This document shows positions 1 through 6,393 of a stretch of 7,982 nt of DNA, one piece after another; position 1 is the first letter of the stretch; each line of letters starts with the position of its first letter. The notes under the pieces are model-generated. The model worked only from the letters and a program-made list of their open reading frames with translations, had not been told where the DNA came from and did no database searches. This stretch comes from JALRLA01 sp046047755. GTDB taxonomy: Bacteria; Bacteroidota; Bacteroidia; NS11-12g; UBA955. The stretch spans positions 1 through 7,982 of the forward strand of contig JBJOHK010000107.1 of assembly GCA_046047755.1 (NCBI GenBank). The letters run 5' to 3'. The position numbers were made by a program, and so were the translations under genes.

Positions 1-1335
1 CCTGGTCACGAAGCCTTTACCGCTATGCGTGCTCGCGGTGCTAAGGTTACTGACCTTGCCATCATTGTCATTGCGGCTGACGATTCAGTGATGCCCCAAA
101 CGCGCGAAGCCATAGCACACGCTCAAGCAGCCGGTGTGCCCATGGTATTTGCCATCAACAAAATTGACAAAGACGGAGCCAACCCTGATCGCATTCGTGA
201 ACAGTTAGCTGGCATGAATATTCTAGTGGAAGACTGGGGCGGCAAGTTCCAGTGCCAAGAGATTTCAGCCAAGAAAGGCTTGAACATCGATAAGCTCCTA
301 GAAAAAGTACTTCTAGAAGCCGAAATGATGGAGTTGACAGCCAATCCTGATCGAAATGCCAAGGGAACCGTTATTGAAGCTACTCAAGAGCGCGGCCGTG
401 GTATCGTATGTACCATGTTGGTACAAACCGGCACTTTGAGAGTCGGCGATCATATGGTTGCAGGCCCCTATTATGCCAAAGTTCGCGCTTTGTTTAATGA
501 ACGTGGCACCAATATCAAAGAAGCTCCACCAAGCACGCCCGTCAAAATGTTGGGATTCTCTGAAACGCCAACAGCCGGTGATGTTTGGGTAGAATTTAGC
601 GAAGAAAGTGCCGCTAAGGAAGTGGCCAACAAACGTCAGCAGTTGGTTCGCGAACAAGGTATACGCACCCAGCGCCACATTACCTTGGACGAGATTGGCC
701 GTCGCTTGAGCGTAGGAAACTTCAAAGAATTGAAGTTGATTGTCAAGGGTGACGTTGACGGTTCAGTCGAGGCTTTGAGCGATTCATTGCTCAAACTCAG
801 CACCGAAGAAATTGCTGTCAATGTCATTCACCGCGGGGTAGGTCAAATTACAGAAAGTGATGTATTGTTGGCTTCTGCCTCTGATGCCATCATCGTCGGC
901 TTTAACGTTCGCCCCTCAGCCAAAGCCAAACAGTTGGCAGAGAATGAAGAAATTGACATTCGTACCTATTCTATCATCTACAAAGCCATTGAAGAAATCA
1001 AGTCAGCCATGGAAGGCCTATTGAGCCCTGAAGTGGTCGAGAAGGTTATTGGTAACGTGGAAATTCGCGAAGTATTCAAAATCTCCAAAGTTGGAAGTGT
1101 TGCAGGCTGTATGGTCACCGACGGTCTTGTGGAACGCGGCTCAATGATCCGAGTCATTCGAGATGGAGTGGTCATTCACACAGGAAAGTTGGATTCTTTG
1201 AAGCGCTACAAGGACGACGTCAAAGAAGTCAAGAAAGGCTACGAATGCGGATTGCAGATCGATCGCTTCAACGACATTGAAGTGGGCGATTACTTGGAGG
1301 TTTACAAGGAAGAAGAAGTACAGCGCAAGTTGTAA
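1..1335 (+). CDS. infB: Translation initiation factor IF-2, C-terminal part (5' end outside window)
   Basis: IF-2 is the cytoplasmic GTPase that brings initiator fMet-tRNA to the 30S subunit and promotes 50S joining. Frame 1 is open from the first base and gives 444 residues. It starts inside the G3 motif (PGHEAF, residues 1-6). G4 follows as NKID (nt 157-168) and G5 as SAK (from nt 265). After these come the IF-2 domain II beta-barrel, the IF-2-specific domain 3 (around KGDVDGSVEAL) and the C-terminal fMet-tRNA-binding barrel, ending in the typical GYECGL...FNDIEVGDYLEVY stretch. The variable N-terminal domain and the G1/G2 motifs lie upstream of the window, so the true start is not visible. 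No frameshift or missing motif is seen in the visible part. The next gene begins 76 bases after the TAA. The identification is essentially certain from family motifs. Confidence 0.98.
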   Translation, partial: PGHEAFTAMRARGAKVTDLAIIVIAADDSVMPQTREAIAHAQAAGVPMVFAINKIDKDGANPDRIREQLAGMNILVEDWGGKFQCQEISAKKGLNIDKLLEKVLLEAEMMELTANPDRNAKGTVIEATQERGRGIVCTMLVQTGTLRVGDHMVAGPYYAKVRALFNERGTNIKEAPPSTPVKMLGFSETPTAGDVWVEFSEESAAKEVANKRQQLVREQGIRTQRHITLDEIGRRLSVGNFKELKLIVKGDVDGSVEALSDSLLKLSTEEIAVNVIHRGVGQITESDVLLASASDAIIVGFNVRPSAKAKQLAENEEIDIRTYSIIYKAIEEIKSAMEGLLSPEVVEKVIGNVEIREVFKISKVGSVAGCMVTDGLVERGSMIRVIRDGVVIHTGKLDSLKRYKDDVKEVKKGYECGLQIDRFNDIEVGDYLEVYKEEEVQRKL

Positions 1336-1363
1336 GCTAAAGGAAAGAAAAAATTACAGGCCT

Positions 1364-1382
1364 TTGGCACAGAAATTGCCAA
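1364..1382. repeat. Perfect inverted repeat between infB and the first DUF1573 gene
   Basis: TTGGCA (1364-1369) and TGCCAA (1377-1382) are perfect reverse complements separated by 7 bases. The element lies 28 bases after the infB stop and 29 bases before the next ATG. It could be a dyad operator for a dimeric regulator or a short RNA hairpin behind infB. No T-run follows, so it is not a convincing intrinsic terminator. The sequence alone does not decide its function. Confidence 0.45.
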
Positions 1383-1390
1383 TCGCTGCG

Positions 1391-1398
1391 TAACATTG
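1391..1398 (+). promoter_or_regulatory. Possible Bacteroidota-type -7 element before the DUF1573 genes
   Basis: TAACATTG differs from the Bacteroidota -7 consensus TAnnTTTG at one base. A TTTG at 1363-1366 could serve as the -33 element, but the 24-base gap is slightly long. A start site just downstream would leave a very short leader before the ATG at 1412. This is a motif match only. The genes could equally be transcribed from the infB promoter. Confidence 0.22.
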
Positions 1399-1411
1399 AA
1401 AGAATAAGACT

Positions 1412-1822
1412 ATGAAAAAACTGTTGACTTTTGCAATCGCCACAGTAGCCTTCTTTGCTACTGCTATGGCACAACAAGCCACTGAACCCATCAAATGGAC
1501 TACCAAGTCGCACGACTTTGGAACCATCAAAATGGGCCCAAAAGCCGAAACAACATTTGCTTTCACCAACACTTCAACTGTACCCGTAGTGATTACGCAA
1601 GCCAAACCCTCTTGTGGTTGCACAACGCCCAGTTACACCAGCACCCCTATCATGCCCGGTGAGACAGGTGAAATCAAAGCCAGCTATGGCACAGAAGGTC
1701 GCCCCGGTCAATTCGACAAGACCATCACTGTAACCTTCGACGCTTTCCCCGACAAGCCCGTTGTTTTGTCCATTCATGGAAATGTGACAACAGAGGGTAA
1801 TCAGGCCGACAGTCAACTGTAA
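1412..1822 (+). CDS. Exported DUF1573 protein (paralog 1 of 4)
   Basis: The 136-residue protein starts with a clear signal peptide (MKK, a hydrophobic core, and an AMA|Q cleavage site at about residue 20). It should be secreted to the periplasm or beyond. The rest is one DUF1573 domain (PF07610, an Ig-like fold related to ASH/MSP/HYDIN domains). It has the usual marks: HDFGTIKMG (34-42), a TFAFTNTS strand, the PSCGCTTP motif with Cys68 and Cys70, the turn IMPGETGEI, and GRPGQFDKTITV. The molecular function of this family is not known. Its Ig-like fold suggests binding or scaffolding rather than catalysis, and the CxC pair could form a disulfide or bind metal (inference). The next paralog follows after 10 bases, so the two are probably cotranscribed. 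No Shine-Dalgarno sequence is obvious, which is normal in Bacteroidota. The start is fixed by the signal peptide. Confidence 0.93.
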   Translation: MKKLLTFAIATVAFFATAMAQQATEPIKWTTKSHDFGTIKMGPKAETTFAFTNTSTVPVVITQAKPSCGCTTPSYTSTPIMPGETGEIKASYGTEGRPGQFDKTITVTFDAFPDKPVVLSIHGNVTTEGNQADSQL

Positions 1823-1832
1823 TCGATTAAAG

Positions 1833-2249
1833 ATGAAGAAGTTTTTGTTTCTCTTCTGCACGTTATCTCTGTTTGGGCTATCGAATGCACAAGATGCAAG
1901 CAGCAGCAACGCAGCCATCAAGTTTGAAAACACCACTCATGCATTTGGAACCGTAATAGAAGGCCAAATAGCAACGCATGAATTTGTTTTTAAAAATACG
2001 GGCACAGAGCCCTTGGTTCTGAAGAATGTACAAGCTTCTTGTGGCTGCACTACCCCGTCTTGGCCCCGCGAGCCCATTGCCCCAGGAGAAAGTTCCAAAA
2101 TCGTTGTCAAATACGATTCAAATGGCCGCCCTGGTTCGTTCAACAAGAGCGTATTCATCTTCTCCAACGGCGGAGATGTTACCTTGAACATTTCCGGGAA
2201 TGTTATTCGGGAACCTGAGAAACCAAAATCACTCATCATTAACAACTAA
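1833..2249 (+). CDS. Exported DUF1573 protein (paralog 2 of 4)
   Basis: The 138-residue protein has a signal peptide (MKK, a phenylalanine/leucine-rich core, SNA|Q cleavage at about residue 19) and a single DUF1573 domain. HAFGTVIEG (36-44), FVFKNTGTEPL, the ASCGCTTP motif with Cys70 and Cys72, PIAPGESSKI and GRPGSFNKSV line up block by block with the preceding gene. This indicates local duplication followed by divergence. The C-terminus is a short polar tail (EPEKPKSLIINN). The gene sits 10 bases after paralog 1, and a strong intrinsic terminator follows within 5 bases of its stop. It is therefore probably the last gene of the first transcript. The Cys9 in the signal peptide is not in a lipobox context. 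Specific function is unknown. Confidence 0.93.
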   Translation: MKKFLFLFCTLSLFGLSNAQDASSSNAAIKFENTTHAFGTVIEGQIATHEFVFKNTGTEPLVLKNVQASCGCTTPSWPREPIAPGESSKIVVKYDSNGRPGSFNKSVFIFSNGGDVTLNISGNVIREPEKPKSLIINN

Positions 2250-2253
2250 ACTC

Positions 2254-2277
2254 AAGGCCCGGAAACGGGCCTTTTTT
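2254..2277 (+). terminator. Intrinsic terminator between DUF1573 genes 2 and 3
   Basis: AAGGCCCG (2254-2261) pairs perfectly with CGGGCCTT (2266-2273) around a GAAA loop, which is of the stable GNRA type. Six T residues cover 2272-2277. This is a canonical rho-independent terminator on the + strand. It begins 4 bases after the stop of the second DUF1573 gene and ends 3 bases before the ATG of the third. It therefore leaves no room for a promoter between itself and the next gene. Confidence 0.9.
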
Positions 2278-2280
2278 CGC

Positions 2281-2709
2281 ATGCAACGATACATACTCAT
2301 TTTACTCACATGGTTCAGTTCCAATTTGTGGTCGCAAAGTCTCCCACTGAGCCATCAGAGTTTGCATGTAGATGTTAACCAGGGCGACACAGTAGAAGCC
2401 ACCTTTTACTTCAAAAACACCAGCATGGAAATGCTGTACATAGCCCAAGTCGCTCCCGATTGCCAATGCACCGCTGCCCAGTACCCGGAAGACGGAATAG
2501 CACCGGGTCAACGTGATTCCATTACGCTGTATTATTTTTCAAAAAACACCCCTCCTGGCCCTTTCACAAAGACGGCCATAGTTGACCTAGCCACTGGTTC
2601 CTATCAACTCATCTTAGAAGGAAACTGCAGCATCATTCGACCTGTCATCAAACAAGGTCAGAGACCCCAATTGTACCAAGCCCGATACCTCAGAATAAAC
2701 AACCGCTAA
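2281..2709 (+). CDS. Exported DUF1573-like protein (paralog 3 of 4), divergent
   Basis: I place the start at the ATG at 2281, which gives 142 residues with a plausible signal peptide (MQR, hydrophobic core, LWS|Q at about residue 18). The same frame has an earlier ATG at 2200, but it would add 27 polar and basic residues in front of the signal peptide and overlap the previous gene. The DUF1573 domain is recognisable: VNQGDTVEATFYFKNTS, then VAPDCQCTAAQYP with Cys61 and Cys63, then GIAPGQRDSI and PPGPFTKTAIV. It is more divergent than the first two: DCQCT replaces SCGCT, and the leading FG motif is absent. The last 25 or so residues form a basic tail with several Arg and Lys, plus a third cysteine (Cys116). 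The terminator ends just upstream of the start, so expression needs read-through or a promoter inside gene 2. The stop is 1 base from the next ATG. Function is unknown. Confidence 0.86.
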   Translation: MQRYILILLTWFSSNLWSQSLPLSHQSLHVDVNQGDTVEATFYFKNTSMEMLYIAQVAPDCQCTAAQYPEDGIAPGQRDSITLYYFSKNTPPGPFTKTAIVDLATGSYQLILEGNCSIIRPVIKQGQRPQLYQARYLRINNR

Positions 2710-2710
2710 C

Positions 2711-3322
2711 ATGCAAGCTCTACACCTTTTTGGCCTTTTGATCATGGCCCTTTTCTCTCACAAACAAAATAAAGCCAAGGAAGTTGAATACGACATAATG
2801 GCTACAGAAGCCGAAATGATGAGCATGGAAGAAGCAGTGGCTATAGAAGAAGCCACCGAATGGATAGCAGAAGACATGGTCATCGAAGAAGAGGCCATTG
2901 CCAGTTATAAAACCAGCGTTGATCCCTTTGGTTTCGACGAGGAGGCTGATTACCAAGAAGAGTCTGTCGACCTCATTCCCCCACCCACCAATGAAATTCC
3001 CGACAGCACGGCTATGAATCTGCAAGCCGACTGGGTAACCCGAGTTAAAGAATTCGGCGTACTGCCTACAGGCCCTGCCGCTGAGTTTACCTTTTCCTTT
3101 ACCAATACTGGAACAGAACCCATCACTATTGTTGAGGCCGCCCCCAGTTGCTCCTGCACGGTAGCTGACTACACCCAAACCGCCATTCAGCCTGGTGAAA
3201 AAGGTTGGGTGAAAGCGGTATACGAAACCCAAGGCCATCCCGGGTTTTTCAAGAAATTCATTCGGGTTGAATTCGCTGATGGGTCAGGCACCCAACTCAT
3301 CGTTACGGGTTCGGTTCAATAA
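2711..3322 (+). CDS. DUF1573 protein with acidic N-terminal extension (paralog 4 of 4)
   Basis: The 203-residue protein has three parts. Residues 1-16 are hydrophobic but without Lys or Arg before the core. Residues 23-99 form an acidic, probably flexible region with 25 Asp/Glu and only 2 Lys. The C-terminal DUF1573 domain (about 107-203) contains KEFGVLPTG, FSFTNTGTEPI, PSCSCTVADYT with Cys147 and Cys149, IQPGEKGWV and GHPGFFKKFI. Basic residues (Lys18, Lys21, Lys23) follow the hydrophobic segment, and no clear cleavage site is seen. Whether it is a signal peptide, an anchor or neither is therefore uncertain. An in-frame stop at 2696-2698 excludes any longer N-terminus. It starts 1 base after the stop of the previous gene, so translation of the pair is probably coupled. 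Its last 7 bases overlap the end of the convergent gene. Function is unknown. The acidic arm suggests an added binding or spacer role (inference). Confidence 0.9.
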   Translation: MQALHLFGLLIMALFSHKQNKAKEVEYDIMATEAEMMSMEEAVAIEEATEWIAEDMVIEEEAIASYKTSVDPFGFDEEADYQEESVDLIPPPTNEIPDSTAMNLQADWVTRVKEFGVLPTGPAAEFTFSFTNTGTEPITIVEAAPSCSCTVADYTQTAIQPGEKGWVKAVYETQGHPGFFKKFIRVEFADGSGTQLIVTGSVQ

Positions 3323-4170
3323 GTACGAAAACGTTCTGATTGGCCACCCCAGCATCCGCCGGTGTGGTAATACATTATCGAGCCCTCATGCTCATTCTTG
3401 AGCATGTAAGACTCTAAGGCAAATAGCGATTTTGCCGTATAAACAGGGTCCAGTGTCAATCCTGTTCGCTTTTCAGCCTCTTTCCAATACATCAACAACT
3501 CATCGGGGGTTTTGGCATAACCACCCCAATGAGCATGGTCCCAAACCTCCACATTGTTTAGACCTGTACGAGCCACTGCCGCTCGTTGCTCTTCGGCATT
3601 TTTCAGCACCGCTACCGCCACAACCTTTGTTGATCGGCCCAGTGAAGCAAGCGCCAAGCCCAAACCCAATGCAGTAGTGGCCGTTGCCGATGCGTGCACA
3701 ACGGTTTGCAAGTCTTCAGGCCATGACTCGACCAGTGGTTTAAAACCTTCCCACGCCGGCTTACCTGCTCCTCCTTCGGGAATGAATAGCTCACCCTCAG
3801 CCAAGCTATCTAGCCCTAGGCTTCTCAAGGCTCGAAAATCACTACGAGATAGAGGTATCAATTCCATTCCTTGACCCTGGGCATAGTCCAAATAGAGATT
3901 CGACATAGGCTCATCGCCTCTCACATAACAGGCCGATTCCAATCCGTGATCATGGGCAGCCGAGGCCAAAGCGATTAAATGATTGGAATACGCTCCGCCC
4001 ATGCTCAGAAGACGCTTTGCCCCTTGCTCTTTGGCCTTTCTCAACCAACCCATAAGCTTGCGCGATTTGTTCCCCGATACTACAGGGTGAATCAAGTCGT
4101 CACGCTGCACATAGGCCTGAAACGGCATGCCTTTCAATGGCTCAAAACCAGGTTCTGCCCAGTTCGTCAT
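3316..4170 (-). CDS. PLP-dependent ACC deaminase/D-cysteine desulfhydrase family protein
   Basis: The 284-residue protein belongs to the fold-type II PLP enzymes that include 1-aminocyclopropane-1-carboxylate deaminase and D-cysteine desulfhydrase. Family signs in order are RDDLIHPVVSGNKSRKL with the PLP lysine at Lys35, GGAYSNHL with the conserved Ser62/Asn63, PEGG (131-134) and HTGG near the C-terminus. Length is slightly below the usual 300 or so. There is no signal peptide, so it should be cytoplasmic. Substrate cannot be read from sequence, but D-cysteine or a related D-amino acid is more likely than ACC in this phylum (inference). One oddity is that the PLP-phosphate loop, normally GTGTT or similar, reads ATATT (162-166), with both glycines replaced by alanine. 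Its ATG shares one base with the stop of the upstream aminopeptidase gene (TGATG), so the two form an operon. No terminator is visible after its stop. Confidence 0.9.
   Translation of the reverse strand: MTNWAEPGFEPLKGMPFQAYVQRDDLIHPVVSGNKSRKLMGWLRKAKEQGAKRLLSMGGAYSNHLIALASAAHDHGLESACYVRGDEPMSNLYLDYAQGQGMELIPLSRSDFRALRSLGLDSLAEGELFIPEGGAGKPAWEGFKPLVESWPEDLQTVVHASATATTALGLGLALASLGRSTKVVAVAVLKNAEEQRAAVARTGLNNVEVWDHAHWGGYAKTPDELLMYWKEAEKRTGLTLDPVYTAKSLFALESYMLKNEHEGSIMYYHTGGCWGGQSERFRTY
3387..3406. repeat. Perfect 8-bp inverted repeat inside the PLP-enzyme gene
   Basis: CATGCTCA (3387-3394) and TGAGCATG (3399-3406) are perfect reverse complements around a 4-base spacer TTCT. The element lies in the 3' part of the coding sequence (the MLKNEHEG region). 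There is no adjoining T-run, so it is not an intrinsic terminator. It may be a chance product of the codons or an mRNA hairpin. Confidence 0.4.
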
Positions 4171-6311
4171 CAGGGGGTTCCCCCGTCTGGATCTTGACCC
4201 GTTGGCGAGATGGGAACTTCCCTTAGCGTTCCTCCATCGCGGGTGGTACCATTGCCGGTTTCACCGCCTCCTTGGGAGTCTGGAACTCGAGTTTCGCGGG
4301 GAGGTTCAATGACAGGGGTCGATTGAGGGTTGGGCATATGCAAAGGCAGGGGCTCTTCCTCAACGCTTTCCAGAGCAAAGAGTTCATCCAAACTCTGACG
4401 ACTCACCGAATGATAGCCTGGGCGGGCTCTCAGATACATGGCAAATCCTTCTTCCTTTGACTCAATTCCCGCCGCTACCATAGCCTCATAAACCGGCATC
4501 AAGAATTTTCGACGACCCACTTGCAAAAGGAAACTTTCCATCGCCGGATAGGCCACACGATAATGGCAGTGGGCGGCATGCACAAACCACAAACAAGCAA
4601 TCTCCGCATTCTCTTTTTGGGTAAACGCAAAGGCGCGGTCTAAGGCTGCCATTTCAGATGAGTCCTGCAATTCTAGATTGCGCAACAGGCACAACCAGTG
4701 GTGGGTGGTAAACCCATCGGTGTTGATTTCTGCCAAAGAACGGGTGCGGTTGTAGGCCTGAGCCATCAAGGCGACTCGACTCAGTTCGGTTGAAGAGAAT
4801 AGCGGCCAAGGTTGAGGCACTCCTTCTCCATAAATCCAAGATTCGATTTCTTGATCCATGTCCCATTCGGGATTTTGGCTCAGCAAATCGCGGTTCAGCA
4901 ATTGAATAAAGCGCTCCGAACTCATGGTTCCGAATGCATTGCTTTCAAAGTACTGCTTCAAGAAATGATCAAAGGCCTCGCGACCCACTCGCTGCTCGAC
5001 TAACATAAGAAAGAAGCGGCCTTTTTCATATGCGATATCCGTTAATCCATCATCGGGATCACGGGTTCCCAATTCCAAATGCAGATGGGTGTCTTCTGGT
5101 ATGTCTTGCAATTCGTTTAACGTGCCCTGCAAATCTGACCATCCCAGTACAGTGAGCATGTCGGCATACTGCTTTCCGTATACCTTCTCCATGATGCGGC
5201 TCTCGAAATAAACCGTAAATCCTTCATTGAGCCAAAAGTCATCCCAGGTTTGATTGGTCACCAGATTTCCGCTCCAAGAATGGGCCAACTCGTGAGCCAA
5301 TAAACTCGTCAAACTGCGATCGCCCGCAATAATGGTGGGAGTAGCAAAAGTGACACAGGGATTCTCCATTCCACCAAAGGGGAAGCTCGGTGGAAGTACC
5401 AAAACATCGTAGCGTCCCCATGCATAGGGGCCATACAAGGACTCTGCCGAATCAATCATGGCCGGAAGGTCAGCGAATTCCCAGGCAGCTTTGTTGATTA
5501 GGCCGGGTTCGGCATAAATACCGCATTTCTCGCTCAGAGCTCGGTATTCGAACTCGCCCACAGATAAGGCCAATAAATAACTGGGAATGGGTCGCTTCTG
5601 CTCGAACAACACACGTGTATGCAGGGAGTCCACCTGATCCTTGTGAACCGGAACGGCACTCATGACTACCTCCATATTGGAAGGCACGGTCACTTCGGCC
5701 TGATAGGTAAATCTAACCGAGGGGCAATCTTGCAGTGGCACCCAACTTCTGGCTAAAATGGCCTGTGATTGGGAAAACAAAAAGGGAGATTGCTTGTCAT
5801 GCGTCTGGTTGGGTTCCAACCATTGCAAAGCGGCTGCTTGGGGCTCTGTCATCCACTCCAAATGAAGTTGCAGATGATCCTGAATACCCTCGGTATGAAT
5901 GACCAAGGCATGCGAATGCACCCCTGATGCCAACCCACGCGAACCATAGGGATTTTCAATGATAGCAAAGGCCAGTGGGCGCTGAGTCTCCATATCAATG
6001 GCTCTTAATACCTGCATGTCCTGCACATCCAAAACCAACCAATTACTGGGAGACAATTGCTGAAAGCTGTATTCCCCTGATGCACGCAAGCGCTGTTGAG
6101 CAAATTGTACTTCCATATTCAACTTGAGATCCTTCAATAGCCACTCAGCTCCATTCGAATAGCTTTGATTGTGCAGGCTCAGATATGGGCGCAAATCGGA
6201 GGGACGTTTAGCCAAGACATGGGCATAGGCAGGAGCTTGGCTCGACTGAGCAAAGCTTGACGACACTAGGCTCAACAGGCCCATACAAGCAATCAATATC
6301 CAACGATTCAC
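4170..6311 (-). CDS. Exported M1 family zinc aminopeptidase (leukotriene-A4-hydrolase-like)
   Basis: The 713-residue protein starts at a GTG (6309-6311). An in-frame stop lies 15 codons upstream with no better start between. The signal peptide (MNR, hydrophobic core, SFA|Q at about residue 21) supports this start and export. An N-terminal beta domain is followed by the thermolysin-like catalytic domain. GGMEN (313-317) is a variant of the substrate-binding GAMEN. HELAH (340-344) plus Glu363 in NEGF make the HExxH-x18-E zinc site. Tyr428 in AYEKG matches the catalytic tyrosine of leukotriene A4 hydrolase. SWIYGEGVPQP and the helical C-terminal domain also fit that subfamily. It should remove N-terminal amino acids from peptides in the periplasm or outside the cell; epoxide hydrolase activity is not implied. 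Residues from about 648 form an extra tail rich in Pro, Gly, Thr and acidic residues, beyond the usual end of the family (about 610 residues in the human enzyme). It is the first gene of the operon with the PLP enzyme. Confidence 0.95.
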   Translation of the reverse strand: MNRWILIACMGLLSLVSSSFAQSSQAPAYAHVLAKRPSDLRPYLSLHNQSYSNGAEWLLKDLKLNMEVQFAQQRLRASGEYSFQQLSPSNWLVLDVQDMQVLRAIDMETQRPLAFAIIENPYGSRGLASGVHSHALVIHTEGIQDHLQLHLEWMTEPQAAALQWLEPNQTHDKQSPFLFSQSQAILARSWVPLQDCPSVRFTYQAEVTVPSNMEVVMSAVPVHKDQVDSLHTRVLFEQKRPIPSYLLALSVGEFEYRALSEKCGIYAEPGLINKAAWEFADLPAMIDSAESLYGPYAWGRYDVLVLPPSFPFGGMENPCVTFATPTIIAGDRSLTSLLAHELAHSWSGNLVTNQTWDDFWLNEGFTVYFESRIMEKVYGKQYADMLTVLGWSDLQGTLNELQDIPEDTHLHLELGTRDPDDGLTDIAYEKGRFFLMLVEQRVGREAFDHFLKQYFESNAFGTMSSERFIQLLNRDLLSQNPEWDMDQEIESWIYGEGVPQPWPLFSSTELSRVALMAQAYNRTRSLAEINTDGFTTHHWLCLLRNLELQDSSEMAALDRAFAFTQKENAEIACLWFVHAAHCHYRVAYPAMESFLLQVGRRKFLMPVYEAMVAAGIESKEEGFAMYLRARPGYHSVSRQSLDELFALESVEEEPLPLHMPNPQSTPVIEPPRETRVPDSQGGGETGNGTTRDGGTLREVPISPTGQDPDGGTP

Positions 6312-6325
6312 GCAAGCAAAAGTCG

Positions 6326-6339
6326 GCCAAAGCCTTGGC
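6326..6339. repeat. Short inverted repeat just upstream of the aminopeptidase start
   Basis: GCCAA (6326-6330) and TTGGC (6335-6339) are reverse complements separated by 4 bases, 15 bases ahead of the GTG start on the - strand. It could be an operator or a small hairpin in the aminopeptidase leader. An element this short can also occur by chance. Confidence 0.25.
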
Positions 6340-6379
6340 GTATCAAAAAGGCATTACCCACGATTGCATTTTTTTCGAT

Positions 6380-6387
6380 TAATATTG
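6380..6387 (+). promoter_or_regulatory. Possible Bacteroidota-type -7 element for the riboswitch transcript
   Basis: TAATATTG matches TAnnTTTG except at one base. It ends 6 bases before the first base of the riboswitch P1 stem, which is where a start site for this transcript would be expected. No good -33 TTTG is seen at the usual distance; a TTG at 6364-6366 is too close. The motif resembles TAACATTG at 1391-1398 ahead of the DUF1573 genes. The position relative to the aptamer is the main support. Confidence 0.35.
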
Positions 6388-6393
6388 CATACA

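Noticed and set aside
313..678. 121-codon - strand frame inside infB
   Set aside because: It is antisense to conserved IF-2 sequence and shows no motif, signal or start context of its own.
2200..2280. Upstream ATG at 2200 as the start of the third DUF1573 gene
   Set aside because: It would add 27 polar and basic residues before a good signal peptide, overlap the previous gene, and place the terminator inside the coding sequence. The ATG at 2281 fits export better.
2720..3238. 172-codon - strand frame opposite the fourth DUF1573 gene
   Set aside because: The + strand carries the conserved DUF1573 domain. The long antisense frame is a by-product of Glu-rich codons.
6285..6311. Lipoprotein lipobox (Leu-Ile-Ala-Cys) in the aminopeptidase signal peptide
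   Set aside because: The cysteine is at residue 9, too close to the N-terminus for a normal lipoprotein signal, and a good SPase I site follows at residue 21.
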